The notes beneath the pieces are model-generated. The model was not told the DNA's origin. It saw nothing but the letters and a program-made list of their open reading frames with translations, and searched no databases. The position numbers were made by a program, and so were the translations under genes. From NCBI GenBank assembly GCA_001829005.1, contig MIAG01000005.1, positions 1-45,174 of the forward strand: a stretch of DNA of 45,174 bases, in the 5' to 3' direction. This document shows positions 1-6,393 of this stretch, piece after piece. Source of the stretch: Sphingobacteriia bacterium RIFOXYC2_FULL_35_18 (lineage in GTDB: Bacteria; Bacteroidota; Bacteroidia; Chitinophagales; Chitinophagaceae). Each line of letters starts with the position of its first letter. Position 1 is the first letter of the stretch.

Positions 1-134
1 AAAATTGATTTTAATTTTGAATCCAGTCCTTTAGGGGGTTAATACAACAGGATGATTTTGATATTGAAGAAGAGAATTATTTGCTTAAATCGGAGTTAGA
101 TTCTATATCGAGATACAGTAATACAGCCGCATAA
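1..134 (+). pseudogene. 3' tail(s) of a gene cut by the window edge, probably frameshifted
   Basis: Two short open stretches run in from the left edge. Frame 1 gives KIDFNFESSPLGG and stops at 40-42. Another frame is open from 21 to a TAA at 132-134 and gives an acidic C-terminal-looking tail ending RYSNTAA. The second stop lies inside the AAC box of repeat E1, as for other genes in this array, so a + strand cassette gene ending here, perhaps with a frameshift near position 40, is plausible. The family cannot be recognised from so little sequence. Confidence 0.25.
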
Positions 135-296
135 CAAAATGCTTTACGCAAGTTGAGCTTTCAGAAATGGCCCATCAGCTTTGGTATTGCAAATCGGCTT
201 CAGTAATTTGGCATTAACTAATCGAGTTTTTAGTGGCCAAGCTAGCAGTAGGAATACTGATTAACCAACCAGCCTAAAGCCACGGACGTTGTGTGC
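129..296 (+). repeat. attC-like dyad repeat E1 (type A)
   Basis: This 168-bp element starts with GCATAAC (129-135) and ends with GTTGTGTGC (288-296). It carries the type A internal block CTTCAGTAATTTGGC (198-212), found exactly in E3, E7 and E8, and a GTGGCCAAGCTAGCAG block also seen, with small changes, in E7 and E8. The outer ends are imperfect inverted repeats, as in the R''-L''...L'-R' layout of integron attC sites. The right box does not strictly match GTTRRRY. The terminal box pairs, allowing two G.T wobbles, with GTACATAAC of E2 behind the next gene, and exactly with GCACACAAC of E3. Confidence 0.7.
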
Positions 297-345
297 TATT
301 CAATAATTTAAACACCAAATTGATTTTTTTGATAATTTGAATATT

Positions 346-1020
346 ATGCGTTCAATTTTAATCTGTATATACATTTTTTTGACCTTGTCTTTATATGGAC
401 AAGGTTTGACACTTGTTCCCAATACCTGTGACAGTTCAGTTTTGACTAAATCAGAATTTGAAAAATGTATGGTTGATACAAATTTTAATAATGACATTAT
501 TGCACGGACAAATTACATTACTTTTTTAAAAACAGAATTATTACCAAAGTACAGATTAATACGAAACTCACTTCGTATAACTGAAAATTTGAAAAGACAA
601 GTAAAAATCTTGAAAGTCTTTTATGATAGTACTCTTGACTATAAGAAGCACATAATGACTCTTGAAATGGACAGAAACCAAAATTATATTCAACCCAAAG
701 CTTACTTGACCACCTTGCTAGCCATCGAGACATTCAAAATTTATCCTGACTTGTACGCAATTCTCTTAAACCCTATTCATGTGGTTTTGAAACCTCAAAC
801 TGATTATATAAAGATAAATTGGGCGGAGGAAATGGTTGACGATATTTTAACCTCAATGACAGTTGAAATGAAACGAGAAATACAACAATTAGTATTTGAA
901 ATGTCTAAGAAAAGAAAAGCCTTTACAAATGGATATTTCTATGACATGTTTCAAGGAGATGTTGTTGAAGAGAAGAGATCAATCTATAATGTGGTCAACT
1001 TCCTACTTTGGACTGAATAA
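346..1020 (+). CDS. secreted protein of unknown function, 224 aa
   Basis: I do not recognise the family. The protein begins with a clear signal peptide (MRSILICIYIFLTLSLYGQG), so export to the periplasm or outer surface is expected. The rest is soluble and rich in Lys and Glu, with no membrane segment. It includes a helix-rich stretch near residues 60-95 and a charged C-terminal part. I chose ATG 346 over an upstream TTG at 337 because the signal peptide then starts directly at MRS. The gene sits between repeats E1 and E2 and has no operon partner, as expected of a cassette cargo gene. Its stop (1018-1020) is a few bases from the AAC box of E2. No catalytic motif could be seen. Confidence 0.7.
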   Translation: MRSILICIYIFLTLSLYGQGLTLVPNTCDSSVLTKSEFEKCMVDTNFNNDIIARTNYITFLKTELLPKYRLIRNSLRITENLKRQVKILKVFYDSTLDYKKHIMTLEMDRNQNYIQPKAYLTTLLAIETFKIYPDLYAILLNPIHVVLKPQTDYIKINWAEEMVDDILTSMTVEMKREIQQLVFEMSKKRKAFTNGYFYDMFQGDVVEEKRSIYNVVNFLLWTE

Positions 1021-1024
1021 AACA

Positions 1025-1231
1025 GTACATAACATGGCGTTTGGCAAAATGGCGGCATTTGAAAAGAGTCTTTCATCTTTTAAATCACTGTTTAGCTTTT
1101 GTTCCATCTGCCAGGATCTATGTTGATCATTGGAATATAAAATCAAATTCATAGTTTTAATCAGCAACAATAAGCCAGGGTGGCAGTAAGAGGCAATACC
1201 ACCCTGTGTAAAGCCTCGGCCGTTGAGTGAC
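1025..1231 (+). repeat. attC-like dyad repeat E2 (type B)
   Basis: The element runs from GTACATAAC (1025-1033) to GTTGAGTGAC (1222-1231); GTTGAGT fits the GTTRRRY core consensus of integron attC sites. Its inner sequence differs from type A copies: GCGTTTGGCAAAATGGCGGC after the left box, and CCAGGGTGGCAGTAAGAGGC near the right end. E4 carries nearly the same two blocks. A short inverted repeat (CAGGGTGG at about 1177, CCACCCTG at about 1199) lies near the right end. About 207 bp, long for a classical attC. Confidence 0.6.
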
Positions 1232-1263
1232 ATATCACACTCCCATACCTTAACAATAATAAA

Positions 1264-1449
1264 ATGATAAATCCAACAACGAGGCGAGACGCCATTCAAC
1301 AGTTAACTTTGTTGACGGCAGGATTAAGTATTTTTTCTTTAGCATCATGCAAGGATAAAAATTATACGGCACACAACATAAGGGTTTGCGCAATTTGGGC
1401 TTCCTTCGAAGGACATTCAACTTTTGGTGATGCTAATCAGCTTCAGTAA
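1264..1449 (+). pseudogene. lipoprotein gene stub (twin-arginine-like signal) truncated by repeat E3
   Basis: The first 30 or so codons look like the start of a real exported protein: TRRDAIQQLTLL followed by a hydrophobic stretch and SLASCKDK, that is a twin-arginine-like motif and a lipobox cysteine. Similar starts occur in Bacteroidota Tat-exported lipoproteins. At about 1369 the reading frame enters repeat E3 and the remaining residues only translate the repeat. The original gene body is therefore missing and only the signal region remains. The cut coincides with the AAC box of E3, which suggests recombination at that box. Expression of the stub is uncertain. Confidence 0.6.
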
Positions 1450-1503
1450 TTTGGCTTTAGCTAATCGCGTCTTTAGTGGCCAATCCCGAAAACGTTGGCT
1501 GAA
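1369..1503 (+). repeat. attC-like dyad repeat E3 (type A)
   Basis: The left box is GCACACAAC (1369-1377) and the right box is GTTGGCTGAA (1494-1503). The internal type A block CTTCAGTAATTTGGC is at 1441-1455, followed by a TAGTGGCCAA block. The right box is the perfect 10-base reverse complement of TTCAGCCAAC at 2308-2317, the left box of E4 behind the next gene. The left box is the perfect 9-base complement of the right box of E1. The element is 135 bp. Confidence 0.7.
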
Positions 1504-1517
1504 ATAATAATTTTATT

Positions 1518-1808
1518 ATGACACGACCTATTTTAAAATATCTATTTCTCCTTGTAGGGTCGTTTCCTCTTTTTCTAAAAGCTCAAATGAAGCCGATTGA
1601 AAAAGTCTACATTGTAGAGGGGGTAGTTGCAGATATAGAAACATTGAAAATTATTCCTTCTGTTATAATCTTCAATGATACACTTGGTATCACTACAACC
1701 TCTGACGAAAATGGTTATTTTAAAGTTGTCGCTCCATATAATCTTGTAAGAGATAAACGGCTAATTATAATAGACTTCGTAATAAAAGGTTATAAAAGAA
1801 ATGGCTAG
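1518..1808 (+). CDS. carboxypeptidase-regulatory-like secreted protein, 5' part before an in-frame TAG
   Basis: The protein starts with a signal peptide (MTRPILKYLFLLVGSFPLFLKAQ). Residues about 28-90 resemble the CarboxypepD_reg-like beta-sandwich: VEGVVADIETLKIIPSV, then TTTSDENGYFKV, the usual arrangement of a Bacteroidota surface protein module. The frame ends at TAG 1806-1808, but reading continues open in the same frame through 1809-1874 and on to 2276. This is therefore most likely the first 96 codons of one gene of about 252 codons broken by a nonsense mutation. It is the cargo between E3 and E4. Confidence 0.65.
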   Translation: MTRPILKYLFLLVGSFPLFLKAQMKPIEKVYIVEGVVADIETLKIIPSVIIFNDTLGITTTSDENGYFKVVAPYNLVRDKRLIIIDFVIKGYKRNG

Positions 1809-2276
1809 ACAATTATCAGCACTTTTCAAAATGAAATAGACACTACTGACCGACCTGAAATATGGAATTATCCCGTGCAAATTCTTCTAATGGCAAAGAG
1901 TTCAAGTATTAAAAATTCGACATCAATGGCTCGTGCTCCAGCAAAAGAAAATGTGCATGGATACCAAATTATTAAACAAACTTTTGATCAAGCTACTACT
2001 TCATTAAAAAGGTTTCGTAAATTAGAACAACAGAAGCAAGGAAATGAAAGTGTCTATTTTCTTATTGATGGTTGGTTTATGTTTTCTACAAGGCTATCAG
2101 TTGCTTATTTTGACAAGCGACCTCTTGTTTTTATAGACGGTGAAAAGATAAAATTAGCACACGTAAATAATAAATTGAAACGCAGTCAAATAAAGATTGC
2201 TTTTAAAGAAAGTGAAGATTCTGAAAAGAAATTTGGAAAACAAGTAGTGGCTTTTAGGAGTGGTACTGAAGAATGA
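1809..2276 (+). pseudogene. 3' part of the same gene, after the in-frame TAG
   Basis: Codons 1809-1874 (TIISTFQNEIDTTDRPEIW and onward) are open and in frame with 1518-1808. They lead into a 133-codon open frame whose first usable start would be a GTG at 1875. There is no ribosome-binding context or signal peptide for an independent start. The content (KQTFDQATTSLKRFRKLEQ, then YFDKRPLVFIDGEKI) does not match a family I know. I read it as the C-terminal domain of the interrupted CarboxypepD_reg-like protein. Readthrough of the single TAG, or a sequencing error, would restore one protein. Confidence 0.55.
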
Positions 2277-2307
2277 TAAGGTTGTGTTCCTTAAAAATAT
2301 ACTTTAC

Positions 2308-2400
2308 TTCAGCCAACATTGCGTTTGGCAAGATGGCGGCACAAGTTAAGTCAGGGTGACAGTAAGCGGCGATCCCGCAACTTCGCCAAGAGCGGTACTT
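2308..2400 (+). repeat. attC-like repeat E4 (type B), right end unresolved
   Basis: The left box is TTCAGCCAAC (2308-2317), the exact complement of the right box of E3. The type B blocks GCGTTTGGCAAGATGGCGGC (2321-2340) and CAGGGTGACAGTAAGCGGC (from about 2352) match E2. No GTT box was found before the next gene, so the right end may be lost or diverged; the end coordinate is approximate. Confidence 0.55.
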
Positions 2401-2466
2401 TGCCTACTACCCTATTTCAAACATAATTCTTAAAAAAGAAGATAAACACTTTATTAGATAAAAAAT

Positions 2467-2940
2467 ATGCCAACAGAGTATGTTCTTGAGAAATTTGATA
2501 GTGGCATGCACTATATTATGCTAGATAAAAAAACTGTTTTTTCGCTAACAAAAAACTGGAATAAAAGAGCAATATGCAATTTAAATAATGAAATAGAATT
2601 TCACTGTGCAATTATGTCCAAAAAGGAAGGTGGATATTTTATAAATATTGGGTTAACTATTTGCAAGAAACTTAAAATCAAAGTTGGTTCTAAGGTTTCA
2701 GCAACTTTTTCAGTTGACAAAACCGAATATCAATTTGAAATGCCTGAAGAGTTTAAAGAGGTATTAAATACAGATCAAGAAGCAGATGAAATTTTTCATT
2801 CATTAACAAAAGGTAATCAAAGAGGGCTTATTTATTTAGTTAGTCAAGTAAAGTCTAGCGACAAGAAAATAGAAAGAGCAATAAAGATTGTAGAGCGAAT
2901 TAAAAATGGTGTTACCTCACCAAGAGTAATTTTGAAATAA
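2467..2940 (+). CDS. DUF1905 / YdeI-OmpD-associated family protein
   Basis: The 157-aa protein has the two-part layout of this family. Residues about 1-90 form a DUF1905-like beta-barrel (KRAICNLNNEIEFHCAIM, GGYFINIGLTICKKL, GSKVSATF). Residues about 95-150 carry the YdeI/OmpD-associated helical motif (EFKEVLNTDQEADEIFHSL, TKGNQRGLIYLVSQVKS, IERAIKIVERIKNG). The length is normal and the frame intact. No catalytic activity is established; some relatives are described as bacteriocin-protection or OmpD-associated proteins. It lies alone between repeats E4 and E5, so context gives no partner. There is no signal peptide, so it should be cytoplasmic. Confidence 0.85.
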   Translation: MPTEYVLEKFDSGMHYIMLDKKTVFSLTKNWNKRAICNLNNEIEFHCAIMSKKEGGYFINIGLTICKKLKIKVGSKVSATFSVDKTEYQFEMPEEFKEVLNTDQEADEIFHSLTKGNQRGLIYLVSQVKSSDKKIERAIKIVERIKNGVTSPRVILK

Positions 2941-2965
2941 CCCTATTTGAGAAACGAAAGGTCGA

Positions 2966-3000
2966 GCAGCTTGTAACAAGAGGCTTTACATTCACTGTAA
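2966..3000 (+). repeat. partial type A repeat E5 (left end only)
   Basis: GTAACAAGAGGCTTTACATTCA (about 2973-2994) resembles the left ends of E1 and E6 (ATAACAAAATGCTTTACGC, CTAACAAAAGGCTTTACG). The rest of the element, including the CTTCAGTAATTTGGC block and a right GTT box, is absent. It appears to be a deleted remnant behind the DUF1905 gene. Confidence 0.4.
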
Positions 3001-3042
3001 TGCTACTTGATGTTATTTTTATTAAAAATTTCGTAGTATATA

Positions 3043-3204
3043 CAAAAAGTATATACCTCTATAAAAATTGACGATGTAATATTTGATGATGCTGAAGAAA
3101 TAACAACCCAGCTTAAAGTCGTAAGAAACAGATATATAAACGAAGCGATCAGTGTCTACAACCGATATAAAAAAAGAAAATTAGACAGTTTGACATTTCG
3201 CTAG
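3043..3204 (+). pseudogene. remnant of a MazE-like antitoxin gene
   Basis: The frame ending at TAG 3202-3204 reads SIKIDDVIFDDAEEITTQL, then VRNRYINEAISVYNRYKKRK. This matches the ribbon-helix-helix-like antitoxins that precede MazF in Bacteroidota. It has no ATG, because an in-frame TAG lies just upstream near 3035. The C-terminal toxin-binding part is missing, and the sequence jumps within a few codons into MazF-like sequence in another frame. The start coordinate is approximate. I read it as a decayed gene with a deletion fusing it out of frame to the toxin. Confidence 0.6.
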
Positions 3205-3449
3205 CCGATTTGAACCCAAGTAAAGGGACAGAACCAGGTAAAACAAGGCCTATTGTTATTATTCAGACGGATTTATTAAACGGTCATCATTTATCTACTC
3301 TGATTTGTCCAATCAATTTTAATGTTCAACCTGAAGTCGAACTTCTAAGAGTGCAGCTGAAGAAAAATCAGCTTGATAAACCAAGTGATATTTTGGTAGA
3401 TCAAATTGTCAAATTAAGAAGTAATATCTCTATTTTTTTAGATTTATAA
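3183..3449 (+). pseudogene. remnant of a MazF/PemK-family toxin gene
   Basis: The frame reads QFDISLADLNPSKG, then GKTRPIVIIQTDLLN, STLICPI and LDKPSDILVDQIVKL. These are the conserved MazF core strands, including the GKTRP motif of this RNase toxin family. The natural ATG is missing: the only start in frame is TTG 3210, inside the conserved DLNPSKG motif. After VDQI the family usually has a further 30 or so residues before a terminal LDL; here only SNISIFLDL follows, so an internal deletion is likely. The toxin is expected to be inactive, consistent with its degraded antitoxin. Confidence 0.7.
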
Positions 3450-3455
3450 GCACTA

Positions 3456-3540
3456 CAGCTAACAAAAGGCTTTACGAAAGTTGTTGTGGCCAAGCTAATA
3501 CTTTAACAGTTTTTGATTAAACCTTTTGTCTTTTATACGG
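3456..3540 (+). repeat. shortened type A repeat E6
   Basis: The left box is CAGCTAAC (to 3463), followed by AAAAGGCTTTACGAAAGTTG as in E1. Then comes TGTGGCCAAGCTAATA, the right-half block of E1, with the central CTTCAGTAATTTGGC part deleted. The right end is unclear; TTTATACGG near 3532-3540 might pair with CCGTAAAC of E7. Together with 2941-3450 this completes a stretch of about 600 bases with no intact gene. Confidence 0.45.
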
Positions 3541-3564
3541 TCTAACAAATTATAATAATTAAAA

Positions 3565-4557
3565 ATGAACCAATTATATAAACTATTACTATTCATAACA
3601 GCTATATCTTCTTGCAAAAAAGATATAACTACAAACACCATTGTTTCGAATTCTATGACAATTAAGTCATCATCAACATATACAGTTGTAGTTGAGCAAA
3701 ATGTCAAATATGGTGAGGGATTAAGCCATCAAAGCTATAATAGTACTACCTATTCAACCATGGATTTAAAATTAGACGTTTATAAGCCAGCTAATAATAC
3801 TAAAAAGAAGCCTGCCATATTGTTGATTCATGGCGGAGGATTTTCGGGTGGAGACAAAACTGATGTAAACATTGTGAATCTTGCAAATTACTTTGCGTCG
3901 AGAGGTTGGGTGGCTTTTTCTATCAATTATAGATTACTGAGTAATAAAGGTACTGTACCTACCGAATGGATTCAATATGCGCAGAATAGTGTTGCAACTG
4001 CAGACCAAGGTCAATTTTTGGCGATGTATCCTGCTCACAGAGATGCTAAAGCAGCCCTTAGATGGCTTATCGCAAATGCCAACCAATATAATATCGACAC
4101 CAATTACATTACAGTTGGAGGAGGTTCAGCAGGTGCCATTATAGCTACAACATTAGGCATTACTAACACAATTGATTTTACAAACGAAATTTCAATGACC
4201 AATGACCCTACTTTAGTAAAGACAAATTTGAATAGTAATAATTATTCTATAAAAACAATTTTAGATTTCTGGGGTAGTGGTGTAGCCGTGACTGCAAATA
4301 ATAATATATATGGATACAATCGCTTTGATTTTACCGATCCACCAATAATGATTGCTCATGGCACTAACGACCAAACTGTACTATATTCAGAAGCAATTTT
4401 GTTAAAAAATATTTATACTTCTACAGGTGCTTCGTATAAATTATACACCCTTGAGAATAGAGGACACGGTCCATGGGACGCTACAATAAATGGGAAAAAA
4501 TTGGAAGAACTCTCATTTGATTTTATTGTAGAGAAACAAAAAATTGTTGTAGAATAA
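3565..4557 (+). CDS. alpha/beta hydrolase (carboxylesterase-like) lipoprotein
   Basis: This 330-aa protein has a short hydrophobic leader ending in ISSC-KKD, so it is probably a lipoprotein anchored at Cys17. The hydrolase core is complete. It has an oxyanion-hole motif HGGG at 89-92 (LLIHGGGFSGG), a nucleophile elbow GGGSAG with Ser188, an acid Asp269 in HGTND, and His301 in NRGHGPWD. The HGGG signature places it with hormone-sensitive-lipase-like or carboxylesterase-type enzymes acting on short acyl or aryl esters; the true substrate is unknown. The family's usual domain order and length are present, and the gene appears intact. It is flanked by E6 upstream and followed 44 bases later by the OsmC-like gene, so the two may be cotranscribed. 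Confidence 0.85.
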   Translation: MNQLYKLLLFITAISSCKKDITTNTIVSNSMTIKSSSTYTVVVEQNVKYGEGLSHQSYNSTTYSTMDLKLDVYKPANNTKKKPAILLIHGGGFSGGDKTDVNIVNLANYFASRGWVAFSINYRLLSNKGTVPTEWIQYAQNSVATADQGQFLAMYPAHRDAKAALRWLIANANQYNIDTNYITVGGGSAGAIIATTLGITNTIDFTNEISMTNDPTLVKTNLNSNNYSIKTILDFWGSGVAVTANNNIYGYNRFDFTDPPIMIAHGTNDQTVLYSEAILLKNIYTSTGASYKLYTLENRGHGPWDATINGKKLEELSFDFIVEKQKIVVE

Positions 4558-4601
4558 TGTGAGAAGATACTGACCTTTAATCAATTAAAATTTATATTAT
4601 T

Positions 4602-5156
4602 ATGATTTTTAATTCAATTGTAAAAGAACGACAACAACCATTGAACGAAAACTATATTATAGATCCTAAGGCAGCTTGGATTACTGATGTAGCTGTGATT
4701 GAAGGCAAAAATCTTAATGATCCTTTTCATACTTCGGTTTGTATTAATGATGAACTTAAAGTTGACTTTCCAATAGGGGTTCATAGAGCAGTTGGAGGAC
4801 ACCATGATTTCCCTAATTCTGGTGATTTGTTATGTGCTGCATTGGCATCTTGCTTTGAAACTGCACTTAGACTGATTGCAAACCGTTTACAAATTGTCCT
4901 ATATAAAACAAAAGTTAGGGCAACTGCAAATGTAGATGTTCGTGGAACTTTGCGAGTTGATATAAATGTGCCAGTATATTTTCAGACAATGGGATTGAAA
5001 ATTGAAGTTACCCTCAACAATTCTGTCAAAGAAGAAATGGCTAATAAGTTAATTAAAGCTACTGAGCAAAGTTGTATAGTGCTACAAACTTTACTTAACG
5101 GAACACCTGTTATTGTTGATGCGAAAATTTTATATTGTGACAATACACCAATCTAA
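4602..5156 (+). CDS. OsmC family protein
   Basis: The 184-aa protein matches the OsmC/Ohr fold. It has an HHDFPNSGDLLCAALASCFE segment with Cys78 and Cys84, and a second conserved cysteine at 158 in EQSCIVLQTL. In the family, one cysteine on each of these helices forms the thiol peroxidase pair that reduces organic hydroperoxides; here Cys84 and Cys158 are the likely pair. It is cytoplasmic, with no signal peptide. The generic OsmC-like group cannot be refined to Ohr or OsmC from sequence alone. The gene follows the esterase lipoprotein closely and is bounded downstream by repeat E7, so cassette E6-E7 may carry two genes. Confidence 0.85.
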   Translation: MIFNSIVKERQQPLNENYIIDPKAAWITDVAVIEGKNLNDPFHTSVCINDELKVDFPIGVHRAVGGHHDFPNSGDLLCAALASCFETALRLIANRLQIVLYKTKVRATANVDVRGTLRVDINVPVYFQTMGLKIEVTLNNSVKEEMANKLIKATEQSCIVLQTLLNGTPVIVDAKILYCDNTPI

Positions 5157-5162
5157 TTAATT

Positions 5163-5341
5163 CCGTAAACAAAAGGCTTAACGCAAGTTAGGCTTTCAGC
5201 TATGGCCCATCATCTTTGGTGTTTCAAATCAACTTCAGTAATTTGGCTTAAGCTAATTGCGTTCCTGTCTTGCGGGATGGCCAAGCCAGCAGCAGGATCA
5301 AAGTTTATCCAAACTACGCAAAGCCAGTTCGTTAGGCGTAA
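5163..5341 (+). repeat. attC-like dyad repeat E7 (type A)
   Basis: The left box is CCGTAAAC (5163-5170) and the right box is GTTAGGCGTA (5331-5340), which fits the GTTRRRY core. The block CTTCAGTAATTTGGC is at 5233-5247. A central hairpin TCCTGT-CTT-GCGGGA lies at 5263-5277, and GGCCAAGCCAGCAGCAGGA follows. The two ends align as inverted repeats around GGCTT and AGTT. The right box pairs with TATGCCTAAC (6394-6403) of E8 behind the next cargo: seven bases perfect, 9 of 10 overall with one G.T. Confidence 0.75.
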
Positions 5342-5366
5342 TGGCACTTACGAATAAACGAACATA

Positions 5367-5741
5367 ATGAAACTATTAAAAGGAGTAAATTATTTGTTTA
5401 TCACAATTACAATAGTATTACTTATATTATTTTTTGTAAATCTGCTTGGCAACCCATCATATAGAAATGATGGTCGTTTTTTTACATCGATAGCCCACAT
5501 TATTTCAATACCCCTATTGGTTATTTTCTCCTTTATTATTTCAGTAAAAACCAAGCAGCAAAAAGGTATTATTCTGTTTGCATTGTTTCTCTCCGCAATT
5601 TCAATGAACTGGATAATTCAATATTTACAATTGATGAATCCAGATTGGATACCAGTTTTTGGTTTATTAATCATAAATGCTTTAACAGGAACGCTTTATA
5701 TAAAAGCTTTGCAAAGTTTCCCCAGGCAAATTTCAAAATAA
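5367..5741 (+). CDS. small four-helix membrane protein, possibly the N-terminal part of an interrupted gene
   Basis: The 124-aa product is almost wholly hydrophobic, with about four membrane helices (LFITITIVLLILFFVNLLG, IAHIISIPLLVIFSFIISV, IILFALFLSAISMNWII, WIPVFGLLIINALTGTLYI), and ends SFPRQISK. I do not recognise it as a complete family. The following frame begins only four codons after the TAA at 5739-5741, is in the same reading frame, and has no ATG. The two are therefore probably one membrane module broken by a nonsense codon. Start ATG 5367 lies 26 bases after the right box of E7, as expected for the first gene of a cassette. Confidence 0.6.
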   Translation: MKLLKGVNYLFITITIVLLILFFVNLLGNPSYRNDGRFFTSIAHIISIPLLVIFSFIISVKTKQQKGIILFALFLSAISMNWIIQYLQLMNPDWIPVFGLLIINALTGTLYIKALQSFPRQISK

Positions 5742-5753
5742 GATATCATCTCA

Positions 5754-6377
5754 GTGTTTCCAAAAAACAAAATAGGATCTAGGTATTTAAACTGGGCAAT
5801 AAAGGACTATACCTGGTTAATATTCCCTTTACTACTGGCAGGATGGGCATTGTTAAAAATTAGTGAGAGACTAAGTGATGTATTTGTACTAATTACTGGA
5901 TTGCTATGCCTGTATGTTAATTATAAAAAGTCATCTACAACAGAAAGAAATAAAATCTTATGGCTTTTCTGGGGGTTGATTTCTTTTACTTTAATAATGA
6001 TTGTTTATTCTATATTGAATGCCAGCGTAACGGAAGTTTCTCGCAATGTAAAACTGGTATTTAACATAGGTTTGATACTTACATTCGTACTATCACAAAT
6101 AATGAGTCTCTTCTTTTCAAATGCTTTTGATACAGGAATACTTATCAGGCGAATACTTGTAGATGGGTTAATATTTATCTTTATTGTATTCATATATAAT
6201 ACGATAGAACATTATTTTTTACATTGGCTTTCGCACGAACTCGAAATATCTGATGTTATATTATCTTCTTTATTATCCGGAATATTTGTATTGGCATTTA
6301 GCCCTATTCATCATAAGTTTATGAGTTACTTAGAGAAAAGGGTAAAAAATAATAATGTGGAGCATACAGAAATTTAG
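5754..6377 (+). CDS. polytopic membrane protein resembling the membrane part of a sensor kinase; likely 3' part of the split gene
   Basis: The 207-aa frame has about six membrane segments (WLIFPLLLAGWALLK, DVFVLITGLLCLYV, WLFWGLISFTLIMIVYSIL, LVFNIGLILTFVLSQIMSLF, ILVDGLIFIFIVFIYNTI, VILSSLLSGIFVLAFSPI) and ends with a charged tail HKFMSYLEKRVKNNN. The pattern of helices ending in SPIHHKFMSYLEKRV resembles the membrane module in front of ComP-like histidine kinases. No kinase domain follows; the frame stops just before repeat E8. The only start is GTG 5754, in the same frame as the preceding gene after one TAA, so a single interrupted gene of about 336 codons is the simplest reading. Function unknown. 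Confidence 0.5.
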   Translation: MFPKNKIGSRYLNWAIKDYTWLIFPLLLAGWALLKISERLSDVFVLITGLLCLYVNYKKSSTTERNKILWLFWGLISFTLIMIVYSILNASVTEVSRNVKLVFNIGLILTFVLSQIMSLFFSNAFDTGILIRRILVDGLIFIFIVFIYNTIEHYFLHWLSHELEISDVILSSLLSGIFVLAFSPIHHKFMSYLEKRVKNNNVEHTEI

Positions 6378-6393
6378 ATTCCGATAAAACAAA

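Noticed and set aside
300..497. 65-codon - strand frame over the first cassette gene
   Set aside because: It is antisense to the signal-peptide gene at 346 and has no start context or recognisable motif.
1003..1299. 98-codon - strand frame
   Set aside because: It covers repeat E2 and the ends of its neighbours; its translation is repeat sequence, not a protein family.
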